A stretch of DNA of 64,000 nt from HGM04593 sp045654645 (lineage in GTDB: Bacteria; Bacteroidota; Bacteroidia; Bacteroidales; Bacteroidaceae). Each line of letters starts with the position of its first letter. Within the stretch, counting starts at the first letter, position 1. The stretch is taken from NCBI GenBank assembly GCA_045654645.1, contig JAZONR010000044.1, positions 43,514 to 107,513 on the forward strand, given 5' to 3'. The notes under the pieces are model-generated. The model saw only the letters and a list, made by a program, of their open reading frames with translations, was not told where the DNA came from and ran no database searches. The position numbers were made by a program, and so were the translations under genes. Positions 28,024 to 36,942 of the stretch are shown piece by piece.

Positions 28024-28031
28024 CAAAGATA
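28024..28031 (-). promoter_or_regulatory. -7 promoter element TATCTTTG of secA (minus strand)
   Basis: An exact TAnnTTTG match, 64 bases before the secA start; no clear TTTG at -33. The rest of the 380-base divergent gap (27961-28340) is AT-rich and holds only this and the GH110 promoter. Confidence 0.55.
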
Positions 28032-28246
28032 ACAATATTAAATAACATATTTATAAAATAGAGAAATATTTTCTTGCAATCTCCCCACAGCTGGTTTGTA
28101 ACAAAAAACGTGCCAAACGTTGTTATGGCATAAAAAACGCACCTTTTGTCGCGTTTTTTCCCCTGAGCAACGTGGTGCCCTGCACTCCTGTTTTTGCGGG
28201 TAACGGAATTACTCCCCAAAATGCCGTTTTTTCAAAAAAATAGAGT

Positions 28247-28254
28247 TATATTTG
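28247..28254 (+). promoter_or_regulatory. -7 promoter element TATATTTG of the GH110 gene
   Basis: TATATTTG matches the consensus; a T-rich TTTTTTC tract lies about 15-20 bases upstream in place of a clean TTTG. It is 86 bases before the ATG at 28341. Confidence 0.5.
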
Positions 28255-28340
28255 CTTTCCAATGAACTGCTAATGGAAACACAATGCGCCAAAGCCTCTT
28301 TGCAAGGTTTGAGGCGCACAAAACAGTAAAATTAAACATA

Positions 28341-30167
28341 ATGAAAAAGTTTTTCTTTCTTGTTACATTCTCGTTCCTGCTTCTCTCTTGCGGCGAGAAG
28401 GTCTATTATGCTTCTGATTTTGGAATTGTGCCCGATACGGGCGAGGATATGACTGCCGAGGTTGCTGCTGCAATAGCGCACATCAAAGCCGAGCGCGGTG
28501 GCAAGCCTGCCACACTGCTCTTTAAGGGTGGTGATTACGATTTCTACCCCGACAGTGCCAATGTGCGAGAGTATTACATCTCCAACCACGACCAGCAGAA
28601 TCCCAAGCGTGTTGCAGTTGTGCTTGAAGGGGTAAAAAACCTCACTCTCAAAGGCGATGTCAATGGACTTGGCGCACGCCGTGCCGATTTTTATATGAAC
28701 GGCCGAATGCTTCCCGTGGCAATGGTGGGTTGCGAGAACTGCTCGCTCGAGTCAATAGGCATTGACACCCGTGTGCCGCAGATTACCCAGGTAGAGGTTC
28801 TCGAGAATGATGTTGAGGCTGGCTTCATCACCTATCGCATAGCTCCCTATGTGAACTACCGCATTGATAATGGCAGCCTTGTGGTATATGGCAGTAACTG
28901 GGAGATTGTTCCCGCTTGGGGCATTGCCTTCGATGGCGCAACAAGGCACGTTGTCTACAACACAAGCGACATTGGAGTGGGTACTCGAAATGTGGTTGAA
29001 CTTGAGCCTCGTGTGATACGTGCTCCTTGGCGCGATGCCCGCCTTCTGCCGGGCACTGTCATTGCAATGCGTTCCTATGAGCGTCCCACGCCGGGAGTCT
29101 TTGTTGCCGACAGCAAGAATGTTACTCTTAAAAATACCACAGTCTACTATGCCGAGGGTATGGGCCTTTTGGCGCAGATGAGTGAGAACCTCACTCTCGA
29201 CGGCTTTAGCGTTGCCACCCGTGGCGACGGTCGCTATTTCACCACACAGGCCGATGCAACCCACTTCTCGGGCTGCAAGGGCATTATTGACTCAAGGAAT
29301 GGTCTCTATGAGGGTATGATGGATGATGCCATAAATGTCCACGGCACCTATCTGCGCGTTGTGCAGCGTGTCGATGACCACACTCTCATTGGTCGCTATA
29401 TGCACGGTCAGGCCTATGGTTTCTATTGGGGTGGTGCCGGCGACAGTGTGCAATTTGTGCGTTCCAATGTTATGGAGATTACCGAAGGCAACAGGGTGGT
29501 AGAGATTACCCCCGGCGATAAAGAGCAACTTGCCGGTTGCAAGGAGTTCCGCATAAGGTTTGTCCACGCTCTCCCGGCCGACATTGCCAACGGCAACTAT
29601 GGCATTGAGAACCTTGAATGGACACCGGAGGTTATCTTTGCAAGCAATGTGGTGCGCGATAATCGTGCCCGTGGCGCACTCTTCAGCACTCCCAAGCGAA
29701 CAGTGGTCGAGGATAACCTTTTCGACCACACTTCGGGCACAGCCATTCTTCTTTGTGGTGATTGCAACGGCTGGTTCGAGACCGGTGCTTGCCGCGATGT
29801 GGTTATACGCAACAACCGCTTTGTGAATGCGCTCACCAATATGTTCCAGTTCACCAACGGCATAATCTCAATCTACCCCGAAATTCCCGACCTCGCATCG
29901 CAAACAAAATATTTCCACGGTGGCAACGGTAAAGGCGTGGTTATCGAGAATAACACGTTTGAGACCTTTGACGCGCCCATTGTTTATGCAAAGTCGCTCG
30001 ATGGCCTTGTGTTCCGTGGTAACAAAGTGGTGCAGAATAGTGATTTCAAGCCATTCCACTGGAATCGCCACCGTTTCTTGTTGGAAAAGGTTACAAATGT
30101 AACAATTGAGGATAATGAGTTCGATGGCGGTTTTAACGAGGCTGTTGATGTAATGTATCGCAATTGA
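28341..30167 (+). CDS. GH110 alpha-1,3-galactosidase-like lipoprotein
   Basis: A 608-residue right-handed beta-helix protein resembling the GlaA/GlaB enzymes of Bacteroides, which release terminal alpha-1,3-galactose from blood-group B and linear glycans. The signal peptide ends in a lipobox (LLLSCG), so it should be a surface or periplasmic lipoprotein. Family landmarks are GMGLLAQMSENLTLDGF, ADATHFSGCKG and MMDDAINVHGTYL, whose Asp pair is the probable catalytic site; helix repeats continue to the end (VVIRNNRFVNA, VVIENNTFETF, VTIEDNEF). The ATG at 28341 gives a proper signal peptide. Its stop overlaps the next gene (TGATG). Confidence 0.88.
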   Translation: MKKFFFLVTFSFLLLSCGEKVYYASDFGIVPDTGEDMTAEVAAAIAHIKAERGGKPATLLFKGGDYDFYPDSANVREYYISNHDQQNPKRVAVVLEGVKNLTLKGDVNGLGARRADFYMNGRMLPVAMVGCENCSLESIGIDTRVPQITQVEVLENDVEAGFITYRIAPYVNYRIDNGSLVVYGSNWEIVPAWGIAFDGATRHVVYNTSDIGVGTRNVVELEPRVIRAPWRDARLLPGTVIAMRSYERPTPGVFVADSKNVTLKNTTVYYAEGMGLLAQMSENLTLDGFSVATRGDGRYFTTQADATHFSGCKGIIDSRNGLYEGMMDDAINVHGTYLRVVQRVDDHTLIGRYMHGQAYGFYWGGAGDSVQFVRSNVMEITEGNRVVEITPGDKEQLAGCKEFRIRFVHALPADIANGNYGIENLEWTPEVIFASNVVRDNRARGALFSTPKRTVVEDNLFDHTSGTAILLCGDCNGWFETGACRDVVIRNNRFVNALTNMFQFTNGIISIYPEIPDLASQTKYFHGGNGKGVVIENNTFETFDAPIVYAKSLDGLVFRGNKVVQNSDFKPFHWNRHRFLLEKVTNVTIEDNEFDGGFNEAVDVMYRN

Positions 30168-31807
30168 TGGAGCTGTTCCACCGTTTCCCTTTTGATGTTG
30201 AGCCCGGCGCGTTGCCGCCACGTTTCAACAATCCATTCTACTATTCACCTCATCGGCTCTGCGTTGCGGCGGCCGATGAGGTGCGTGTTCTTTTGTCGCG
30301 CAATGCGGCTGCCGACGCCGATGCCCGTTGTGGCAAAATGTTTGGTGTTCTTGTGGTGCGAGATGCGCAAGGTGCGGTGGGCTTTCTTGCTGCTTTCTCG
30401 GGGTTGCTTGCCGGCAGCAACAGCGTGCCCGGATTTGTGCCGCCGGTATGCGATTTTCAGGCTCCCGACGGCTATTTCAAGTGCGAGGAGCGATGCATAA
30501 CAGCCATAAACAGGGAAATTTCCGATATAAGGAACAGCGCGCCTTATGTCGATGCAAAGGAAGCTCTCGAAAACGAGAAGCGCGCTGCCGATGAGGTTCT
30601 TGCGGCGTTGCGCAGCGAGTATGCCGTGCACAAGGCCCGCCGTGCCGCATTGCGCGAAAAAGGCGAACTTTTGCCGGGCGAATGTGAGCGTCTCATCAAA
30701 GAGAGCCAGTTCGAAAAAGCCGAGCTCAAGCGTGCCGCACGCCTGTGGCAGCAGCGAGTGGCCGAAAAAGAGACCGCTGTCGGCACGTTTGAAGAGCGTA
30801 TTAATGCTCTTGCAACCGAGCGCCGTTCCCGCTCTTTGGCATTGCAACAGTGGCTCTTTGGGCAGTTTCGTGTGCTCAATGCAAACGGCGAGCAGTGCAG
30901 CCTGCTCAATATTTTTGCTTCTCATTGTGGCGCCTTGCCGCCTGCCGGGGCAGGGGAGTGTGCTGCACCCAAACTGCTTCAGTTTGCCTATCTCAACAAC
31001 CTTCAACCCCTTGCAATGGCCGAGTTTTGGGCTGGGGCATCGCCTGTTGGCGAGGTGCGCCGCGATGGTTGCTACTATGGTTCTTGCAAGAGCAAATGTG
31101 AGCCCATACTCTCTTTTATGCTTCAAGGGCTCAATGTCGAGGAGAATGCTTTGGAAAAAGGTGGCGATATAGAAAATATCGAGGTTCTCTATGAAGATGA
31201 ACACCTTCTCATTGTAGACAAGCCGGCCGGAGTCCTCTCGGTGCCGGGTATTGTCGGGGGCACATCGGTGCATCAATGGCTGCGCGAAGAGTATCTCCAC
31301 AGTAACGAACTTTTTGTGGCTCACCGCTTGGATATGGCCACCTCGGGGTTGCTTGTGGCGGCAAAATCGGTGGAGGTATACAAGGCGTTGCAGCAACAGT
31401 TTGCAGGGCGAGAAGTGGAGAAGCAATATGTGGCGTTGCTCGACGGCGTTCCTGCTCTTTCACAGGGAACGGTTGAATTGCCTCTTGCCCCCGATTACGC
31501 TCACCGCCCGCGCCAAATGGTGGACTACAGTGTCGGCAAACCCTCTCTCACACACTATCGTGTCGTTGGCAGCACGGTGTGTGGCGGCCGTCGTTGTGCA
31601 CTTGTGCATTTCACCCCCGTTACCGGGCGCACTCATCAGCTGCGAGTTCACGCAGCTCACGCTGCCGGTCTCAACTGCTCTATTGTGGGCGATGCTCTCT
31701 ATGGCGTTCCTGCCGAAAGGCTTATGTTGCACGCCCGTTCTCTCTCCTTTGTGCATCCTGTTACGGGCGAACGATTGGTGGTTGAAAAACAGGCACCGTT
31801 TGAGTGA
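30167..31807 (+). CDS. RluA-family RNA pseudouridine synthase with long N-terminal extension
   Basis: A 546-residue protein. The C-terminal 200 residues are an RluA-type synthase, which isomerises uridine in rRNA or tRNA: catalytic Asp 389 lies in HRLDMATSG, with LLIVDKPAGVLSVPG before it and VHFTPVTGRTHQLRVH after it. The N-terminal 340 residues are not part of the usual fold; they include a charged coiled-coil (about 115-230) and a C-rich piece (YYGSCKSKCEPILSFML), and similar extended forms exist in other bacteria. Translation starts within the stop of the galactosidase gene (TGATG), so the two are coupled although functionally unrelated. Confidence 0.88.
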   Translation: MELFHRFPFDVEPGALPPRFNNPFYYSPHRLCVAAADEVRVLLSRNAAADADARCGKMFGVLVVRDAQGAVGFLAAFSGLLAGSNSVPGFVPPVCDFQAPDGYFKCEERCITAINREISDIRNSAPYVDAKEALENEKRAADEVLAALRSEYAVHKARRAALREKGELLPGECERLIKESQFEKAELKRAARLWQQRVAEKETAVGTFEERINALATERRSRSLALQQWLFGQFRVLNANGEQCSLLNIFASHCGALPPAGAGECAAPKLLQFAYLNNLQPLAMAEFWAGASPVGEVRRDGCYYGSCKSKCEPILSFMLQGLNVEENALEKGGDIENIEVLYEDEHLLIVDKPAGVLSVPGIVGGTSVHQWLREEYLHSNELFVAHRLDMATSGLLVAAKSVEVYKALQQQFAGREVEKQYVALLDGVPALSQGTVELPLAPDYAHRPRQMVDYSVGKPSLTHYRVVGSTVCGGRRCALVHFTPVTGRTHQLRVHAAHAAGLNCSIVGDALYGVPAERLMLHARSLSFVHPVTGERLVVEKQAPFE

Positions 31808-31939
31808 GGGTGCAGCCTGTGAACACTCTTTAGTTCGAAGGACGGCGCTATTAGCAACTCCTTTGTGGCAAAAACAGACAAATTCATTGCTTGCTGCAAA
31901 AATACCATTCGACCTTGCCGCTTTTTACACTTTTGTGTG

Positions 31940-31947
31940 TATATTTG
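31940..31947 (+). promoter_or_regulatory. -7 promoter element TATATTTG of the thiamine operon
   Basis: Matches TAnnTTTG and lies 15 bases before the TPP aptamer, so the transcript would start at or just before the riboswitch. A TTG at 31915-31917 is a possible -33 element. Confidence 0.6.
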
Positions 31948-31961
31948 CAGCAGATTTCAAA

Positions 31962-32060
31962 ACGGGGTGCCTAAATTGCCGGCGAGGATGGAGACAAACT
32001 GCCGTGCAGAGGCTGAGATCATACCCAAGAACCTGATCCGGGTAATGCCGGCGTAGGAAG
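31962..32060 (+). ncRNA. TPP riboswitch (THI element)
   Basis: The aptamer's invariant blocks appear in order: ACGGGGTGCC, then GGCTGAGA, ACCC, GAACCTGATC and CGGGTAATGCCGGCG, closing with TAGGAA. The variable P3 arm between the first and second blocks is somewhat long. It precedes a TonB receptor, a PnuT-type transporter and a thiamine kinase, so it should shut off the operon when thiamine diphosphate is abundant. Two hairpins follow it but no T-rich terminator is seen, which favours control of translation. Confidence 0.95.
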
Positions 32061-32178
32061 AATATGCTTGCCACATTCCAATAGCAAGCAGCACAGGAAA
32101 AATCCCCATTTTCTGTTTAACAACGGAGCGTGGAGGGTTTTCTTTTTTTCTCCACAGCTCCACAAAATTGGAATTGCA

Positions 32179-34410
32179 ATGAAAAGAAAAACATTGCCCT
32201 GCTGCCTGTTATTGGCGGCATTACCCTCCTTGCTGCACGCACAGGAGGCTGTGAGTGATAGCCTGCACACCAATCTGCAGGAAGTGGAGATAATCTCAAC
32301 ACGCGCCACAAACACCACGCCGGTGGCCTATACCAACATTGGGCGCGAAGAGATTGCAAAATTGAACACCGGGGTCGATTTCCCCTATCTGGTGGTTATG
32401 ACACCCGGTGCTGTGGCAACGAGCGATGCGGGAACAGGCATTGGCTACACAAGCCTGCGTATTCGCGGCACAGACGGCACGCGCATAAATGTAACAGCAA
32501 ATGGCATTCCTGTGAATGATGCCGAGAGCCACAATGTCTTTTGGGTTAATTTACCCGATTTTGCCTCTTCAATAAAGGATGTGCAGATACAACGCGGTGT
32601 TGGCACCTCCACCAACGGTGCGGGAACCTTTGGCGCAAGCATAAACCTGCAGACAAGTGATTTCAACACACGCCCCTATGCGGGCTTCACGGCTTCGGGC
32701 GGCTCGTTTGGCACGCACAAAGAGACGTTTCGTGCAGGCACCGGAATTGTAAATGACCATTGGAGCGCCGATATAAGGCTCTCCAACCTTGGCAGCGACG
32801 GCTACATCGACCGCGCGTCGGCTAAGCTCAACTCCTTCTATATGCAGGGTGCGTGGTATGGCAACAACACAGCTGTGCGCCTAATTACATTTGCCGGCAG
32901 GGAGCAAACCTATCACGCCTGGAATTATGCCGGCAAGGAGGAGATGGCCCTCTATGGCCGCACCTACAACAGCTGCGGATATATGTACACCGACAGCACC
33001 GGCACACCTCACTACTATGATGGGCAAACAGACAACTACACCCAGGTTAATGCTCAGTTGCTCATAGACCACCACTTCAATGAGAGGCTAAGGATGAACA
33101 TTGGCCTTCACTACACCAAGGGCGATGGCTATTATCAAGAGTATAAAGGCGAGCGCAAGCTTGTCGAGTATGCCCTGCAGCCTTTTGCTGTGGACGGCAG
33201 CACTGTTACGCGCAGCGACCTTGTGCGCCGCAAAGCTATGGATAACCATTTTGGTGGCGGAATTTTTTCGCTCACATACAGCGGCAACAATTTGACAGCC
33301 ACTTTGGGTGGCGCTGCTAATCGCTATGCGGGCGAGCATTTCGGCCAGGTGATGTGGGTTAAGGAGTATATTGGCAGCATAGCCCCCAATCACGAGTATT
33401 ATCGCAACAGTGCAATGAAGGATGATGCCAATATATATCTTAAGGCCGACTGGCGCTTAGCCTCTGCTCTTAATCTATATGCCGACCTTCAGTATCGCCA
33501 CATTGGCTACACCATTGATGGGTGCAACGATAAATGGAATTCTTCACAAGGAAATCTGCAGCAGCTTGCCATTGACGAGAAATTTGATTTCTTCAATCCA
33601 AAGGCGGGCCTTTCGTGGCAGATTGATGATAGCAACCGTCTTTTCGGCTCGGTGAGCGTGGCTCATAAGGAGCCCACCCGCAATAATTACACCGATGGCA
33701 AGCTTAACGTTCACCCCACAGCCGAGCGACTCATTGACTATGAACTTGGATACACATTTGTGAACAGTTGGCTGAATGTTGGCGCCAATATCTATTTTAT
33801 GGACTACAAAGACCAGCTTGTACTCACGGGCGAGCTCAACGAGATTGGCGAGCCGTTGGCTGCCAACATCCCTGATAGCTACCGTGCCGGCGTTGAACTT
33901 ATGGCCGGTGTGAAACTGCCCTGTGGCTTTGCGTGGAGTGCCAATGCTGCTTTCAGCCGCAACAGAATAGAGAATTTTACCGAGGTGCTCTATGATGACA
34001 ACACCGGGGAACGATGGGAGATTAATCACGGCGACACTCGCATTGCCTTCTCCCCCGAGGTTGTCGTGAACAACAGTTTCTCCTATGGCTGGCGTGGATT
34101 GGAGGCCTCTTTGCAGTCGCAATATGTGGGCAAGCAGTATATGAGCAACGCCAATCAGGAGCAGCACAGCCTCGATGCCTATTTTGTGAGCAATCTGCGT
34201 CTCGCCTACAGCTTCCCGCTGCGCAGCGTAAGGTGTATAACCGTGGGCGTTACAATTTACAATCTTTTCAACGAGGAGTATGAGAACAACGGCTATGCCG
34301 GCAGTGGCTACTACACCGATGACAACGGTGTGCGCCACCGCTATAACTATGCAGGATATGCAGCGCAGGCCGGAACAAACGCTCTTGCCCACGTGAGTAT
34401 TGAATTATAG
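32179..34410 (+). CDS. TonB-dependent receptor for thiamine
   Basis: A 743-residue outer-membrane receptor with a signal peptide (MKRKTLPCCLLLAALPSLLHAQ), a plug domain (about 40-160, LQEVEIISTRATNTTPVAYTNI then SLRIRGTDGTRINVTANGIPVNDAESHNVFWVNLPDF) and a 22-strand barrel ending in a C-terminal aromatic-free IEL. It is the first gene after the TPP riboswitch, and its homologue in B. thetaiotaomicron has been shown to be the outer-membrane thiamine importer. The ATG at 32179 follows the riboswitch leader; an in-frame start at 32068 would leave part of the switch in the coding region. Confidence 0.9.
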   Translation: MKRKTLPCCLLLAALPSLLHAQEAVSDSLHTNLQEVEIISTRATNTTPVAYTNIGREEIAKLNTGVDFPYLVVMTPGAVATSDAGTGIGYTSLRIRGTDGTRINVTANGIPVNDAESHNVFWVNLPDFASSIKDVQIQRGVGTSTNGAGTFGASINLQTSDFNTRPYAGFTASGGSFGTHKETFRAGTGIVNDHWSADIRLSNLGSDGYIDRASAKLNSFYMQGAWYGNNTAVRLITFAGREQTYHAWNYAGKEEMALYGRTYNSCGYMYTDSTGTPHYYDGQTDNYTQVNAQLLIDHHFNERLRMNIGLHYTKGDGYYQEYKGERKLVEYALQPFAVDGSTVTRSDLVRRKAMDNHFGGGIFSLTYSGNNLTATLGGAANRYAGEHFGQVMWVKEYIGSIAPNHEYYRNSAMKDDANIYLKADWRLASALNLYADLQYRHIGYTIDGCNDKWNSSQGNLQQLAIDEKFDFFNPKAGLSWQIDDSNRLFGSVSVAHKEPTRNNYTDGKLNVHPTAERLIDYELGYTFVNSWLNVGANIYFMDYKDQLVLTGELNEIGEPLAANIPDSYRAGVELMAGVKLPCGFAWSANAAFSRNRIENFTEVLYDDNTGERWEINHGDTRIAFSPEVVVNNSFSYGWRGLEASLQSQYVGKQYMSNANQEQHSLDAYFVSNLRLAYSFPLRSVRCITVGVTIYNLFNEEYENNGYAGSGYYTDDNGVRHRYNYAGYAAQAGTNALAHVSIEL

Positions 34411-34432
34411 GATTTGAATAAACAGAAGAACT

Positions 34433-35035
34433 ATGTTACTTGAAATTTTGGGTGTGGTAACGGGCATAATCTATTTGTGGCTCGAGTACAAGGCAAGCAT
34501 CTACCTGTGGATTGCGGGAATTATTATGCCTGCGATATATATATTCATATACTATGATGCAGGTCTTTATGCCGACTTTGCCATAAACATCTACTATCTT
34601 CTCATTGCCCTCTATGGCTGGGCAGCGTGGAAAATAGGTTTCACCCTCTTTGGCAAAAGAGAGTCCAAAGGAGAACTTGCTATAAGCAAGGCGCCGCGCA
34701 GCGCCTGGGTGAAGGTGGTGGCGGCCTATGCCATAGCTCAGGTTTCAATAGCGTGGCTGCTGATAAACTGCACCGACAGCACTGTGCCCTGGCCCGACTC
34801 TTTTACAACAGCACTAAGCATTGTAGGAATGTGGATGCTTGCGCGCAAGTATATTGAGCAGTGGTGGGTGTGGTGCGTGGTCGATGCAGTGAGCAGTGCG
34901 CTCTACATATATAAAGGGCTCTATTTCACGGCAGTGCTCTATGCCGTTTATGCAATAATTGCTATCTTTGGCTACTGCAAGTGGAAAAGAATGATGCTGC
35001 AGCCCGTTAATGGCAATGGCGTTGTTGAACAGTGA
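34433..35035 (+). CDS. pnuT: PnuT-type thiamine transporter (PnuC family)
   Basis: A 200-residue inner-membrane protein of the PnuC/PnuT facilitator family, with about seven hydrophobic helices. The family signatures are WLEYKASIYLWIAGIIMPAIYIFIYYDAGLYADFAINIYYLLIALYGWAAWK in the first half and WWVWCVVDAVSSALYIYKGLYFTAVLY in the second. The location between the thiamine receptor and thiamine diphosphokinase, under a TPP riboswitch, makes thiamine the likely substrate. Facilitated entry would be driven by the kinase next door. Confidence 0.88.
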   Translation: MLLEILGVVTGIIYLWLEYKASIYLWIAGIIMPAIYIFIYYDAGLYADFAINIYYLLIALYGWAAWKIGFTLFGKRESKGELAISKAPRSAWVKVVAAYAIAQVSIAWLLINCTDSTVPWPDSFTTALSIVGMWMLARKYIEQWWVWCVVDAVSSALYIYKGLYFTAVLYAVYAIIAIFGYCKWKRMMLQPVNGNGVVEQ

Positions 35036-35047
35036 AAATCTTGAAAA

Positions 35048-35668
35048 ATGATGAATGATATTGAATTTGAAGCCGTTGTGCTTGCTGCCGGAGAGTATCC
35101 CACTGCTCCTCAGCCGCTGAAGGTGCTGCACGATGCACCCTGTGTGGTGTGTTGCGACGGCGCTGCCGACAATTACATTGCCACGGGGCACGTGCCCCAC
35201 GCCATTGTAGGCGATGGCGATTCCATAAGCCCAGCCAACAGGGAAAAATATGCCCACATATTGCACTGTATTGCCGAGCAAGAGAGCAACGACCAAACAA
35301 AGGCTGTGCGTTACCTGCTTGCGCAAGGGAAGCGCTGCATTGCCATTGTGGGCGCCACCGGCTGCCGCGAGGACCACACTCTGGGCAACATCAGCCTGCT
35401 CATTGAATATATGCGTGCCGGGGCGCAGGTGCGTTCCTTCACCAATCACGGCGTTTTTATCCCCTGCTGCGGAACCGTAACCTTGCCTTGCGTCAAGGGG
35501 CAACAGGTCTCCATTTTTGCCATCACGGCAAGGAAAATGAGCGCCACCGGCTTGCTCTATCCAATCTATGACTTCACAAACTGGTGGCAGGGCACGCTCA
35601 ACGAGTGCACGGGCGAGAGTTTCACGGTTAATGCTCAAGGAGAGTATTTGCTGTTCATAAATTATTGA
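35048..35668 (+). CDS. Thiamine diphosphokinase
   Basis: A 206-residue enzyme converting thiamine plus ATP to thiamine diphosphate and AMP. The catalytic TPK domain motifs are CDGAADNYIATG, IVGDGDSI (metal-binding Asp pair), DQTKAVRYLL (D-x-T-K), and GATGCREDHTLGNI; the C-terminal B1-binding beta region follows. It lies 12 bases after pnuT and completes the uptake-and-trap pathway. A 48-base palindromic terminator follows at once. Confidence 0.92.
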   Translation: MMNDIEFEAVVLAAGEYPTAPQPLKVLHDAPCVVCCDGAADNYIATGHVPHAIVGDGDSISPANREKYAHILHCIAEQESNDQTKAVRYLLAQGKRCIAIVGATGCREDHTLGNISLLIEYMRAGAQVRSFTNHGVFIPCCGTVTLPCVKGQQVSIFAITARKMSATGLLYPIYDFTNWWQGTLNECTGESFTVNAQGEYLLFINY

Positions 35669-35671
35669 GCA

Positions 35672-35719
35672 AAACAAATTGATAGAGCGGCGAAATTTCG
35701 CCGCTCTATCAATTTGTTT
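35672..35719. terminator. Perfect 48-base palindromic terminator
   Basis: A 24-base arm and its exact complement without loop (centre 35695/35696) lie between the convergent thiamine kinase and symporter genes, with T-rich and A-rich tracts outside. It should end both transcripts. Confidence 0.85.
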
Positions 35720-35735
35720 CTCTTTTTCTCTCTCT

Positions 35736-36905
35736 TTACTTCTCGCTCTTCTGTTTGTCAATGGTGTCTACAATAAGCGCTACGGCGCCGTCGCCCGTAA
35801 CATTCGTTGCAGTGCCAAAGCTATCCATTGCAATGTAGAGGGCAGTCATAAGTCCCAGAGCCTCGGGGCTGAACCCTAACATATTCTGCAGCACGGGCAG
35901 GGCTGCCATAATGGCTCCGCCGGGAACGCCGGGTGCTGCAATCATTGTTATGCCAAGCATACAGATGAAGCCAAATATCATTCCAAAACCATAGTCGGTG
36001 CCGTTCATCATCATTATGGCAATGGCGCAGCCCACAATCTTCAATGTGCTGCCCGACAGGTGAATGGTGGCGCACAGAGGAACAACAAAATCGGCAACCT
36101 GGGGGCGCACGCCATTCTTGATGGTCTGCTCAAGGGTTACAGGTATTGTTGCTGCCGACGATTGCGTGCCAAGTGCTGTGGCATAGGCCGCAAGCATATT
36201 GCGCAGCATTGTCAGTGGGTTTCTGCGTGCAATGCCACCGGCGATGATGAACTGGATGAGCAGCACTGCTACCGATATTGCAAAGATTAGCGCAATAACC
36301 TTCAGGAACACGCCAAAGATTGGCGCAAACTGTCCGCTGCGCGAGATTGAAAGGAATATGCCAAAAATGTAGAGTGGCAGCAGCGGCACAATGGCTTTGG
36401 CAATTACAAGCGATATTATGTCGCGAAACTCGTTCATTGCATTGCGCAAGGTGTTGCCTTTTATGCTGCTCATTCCAATGCCAAGCACAAAGGAGAGAAC
36501 CAATGCGCTCATCACTCCAATGACCGGGGGTATTTCAACGCTGAAGTAGGGTGGCAGCGTTTCGCCTGCCGATGAGAGGTTGGCTGTGTCTATGTTGCCG
36601 AGCAGTGCCGGCAGTGCTGCTTGGCACACACCATAGGAAAAGAGCCCCGACATTATGGTGAACAGATAGGCAAGCAGGGTGGTGAGCAGCAGCAGGCGGC
36701 CGGCCTTGTTGCCCATTTCGGCAATACCGGGTGCCACAAGCCCAACTATTATGAACGGTATGATGAAACCCAGGAAGTTGCCGAAAAGGCCGTTGAATGT
36801 TGCAAAGATTTTCGACAACCAGTCGGGGAAGAAGATGCCGCACAGCGCTCCGGCTGCAATGGCTATTACAATCTGCAATAGAAGGGGGAATTTTCTCTTT
36901 TTCAT
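35736..36905 (-). CDS. Dicarboxylate/amino acid:cation symporter
   Basis: A 389-residue DAACS-family carrier (glutamate/aspartate or C4-dicarboxylate uptake with Na+ or H+). Membrane helices begin at residue 8. Helical hairpin HP1 contains TALGTQSSAATIPVTLEQTIKNG (serine-rich turn) and the TM7 region follows the family pattern HLSGSTLKIVGCAIAIMMMNGTDYG; HP2 is GVPGGAIMAALPVL. Length is near normal for the family. Exact substrate cannot be called. The preceding YihY gene is 37 bases away on the same strand. Confidence 0.85.
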   Translation of the reverse strand: MKKRKFPLLLQIVIAIAAGALCGIFFPDWLSKIFATFNGLFGNFLGFIIPFIIVGLVAPGIAEMGNKAGRLLLLTTLLAYLFTIMSGLFSYGVCQAALPALLGNIDTANLSSAGETLPPYFSVEIPPVIGVMSALVLSFVLGIGMSSIKGNTLRNAMNEFRDIISLVIAKAIVPLLPLYIFGIFLSISRSGQFAPIFGVFLKVIALIFAISVAVLLIQFIIAGGIARRNPLTMLRNMLAAYATALGTQSSAATIPVTLEQTIKNGVRPQVADFVVPLCATIHLSGSTLKIVGCAIAIMMMNGTDYGFGMIFGFICMLGITMIAAPGVPGGAIMAALPVLQNMLGFSPEALGLMTALYIAMDSFGTATNVTGDGAVALIVDTIDKQKSEK

Positions 36906-36942
36906 TTGTTTTGTTGCTTGTTTTTTTTGTTATCGATGTTGC

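Noticed and set aside
28016..28219. Minus-strand frame of 67 codons upstream of secA
   Set aside because: It covers the secA promoter region and has no similarity or start context.
30245..31426. Long minus-strand frame (393 codons) opposite the pseudouridine synthase
   Set aside because: Antisense shadow of a gene with clear RluA motifs.
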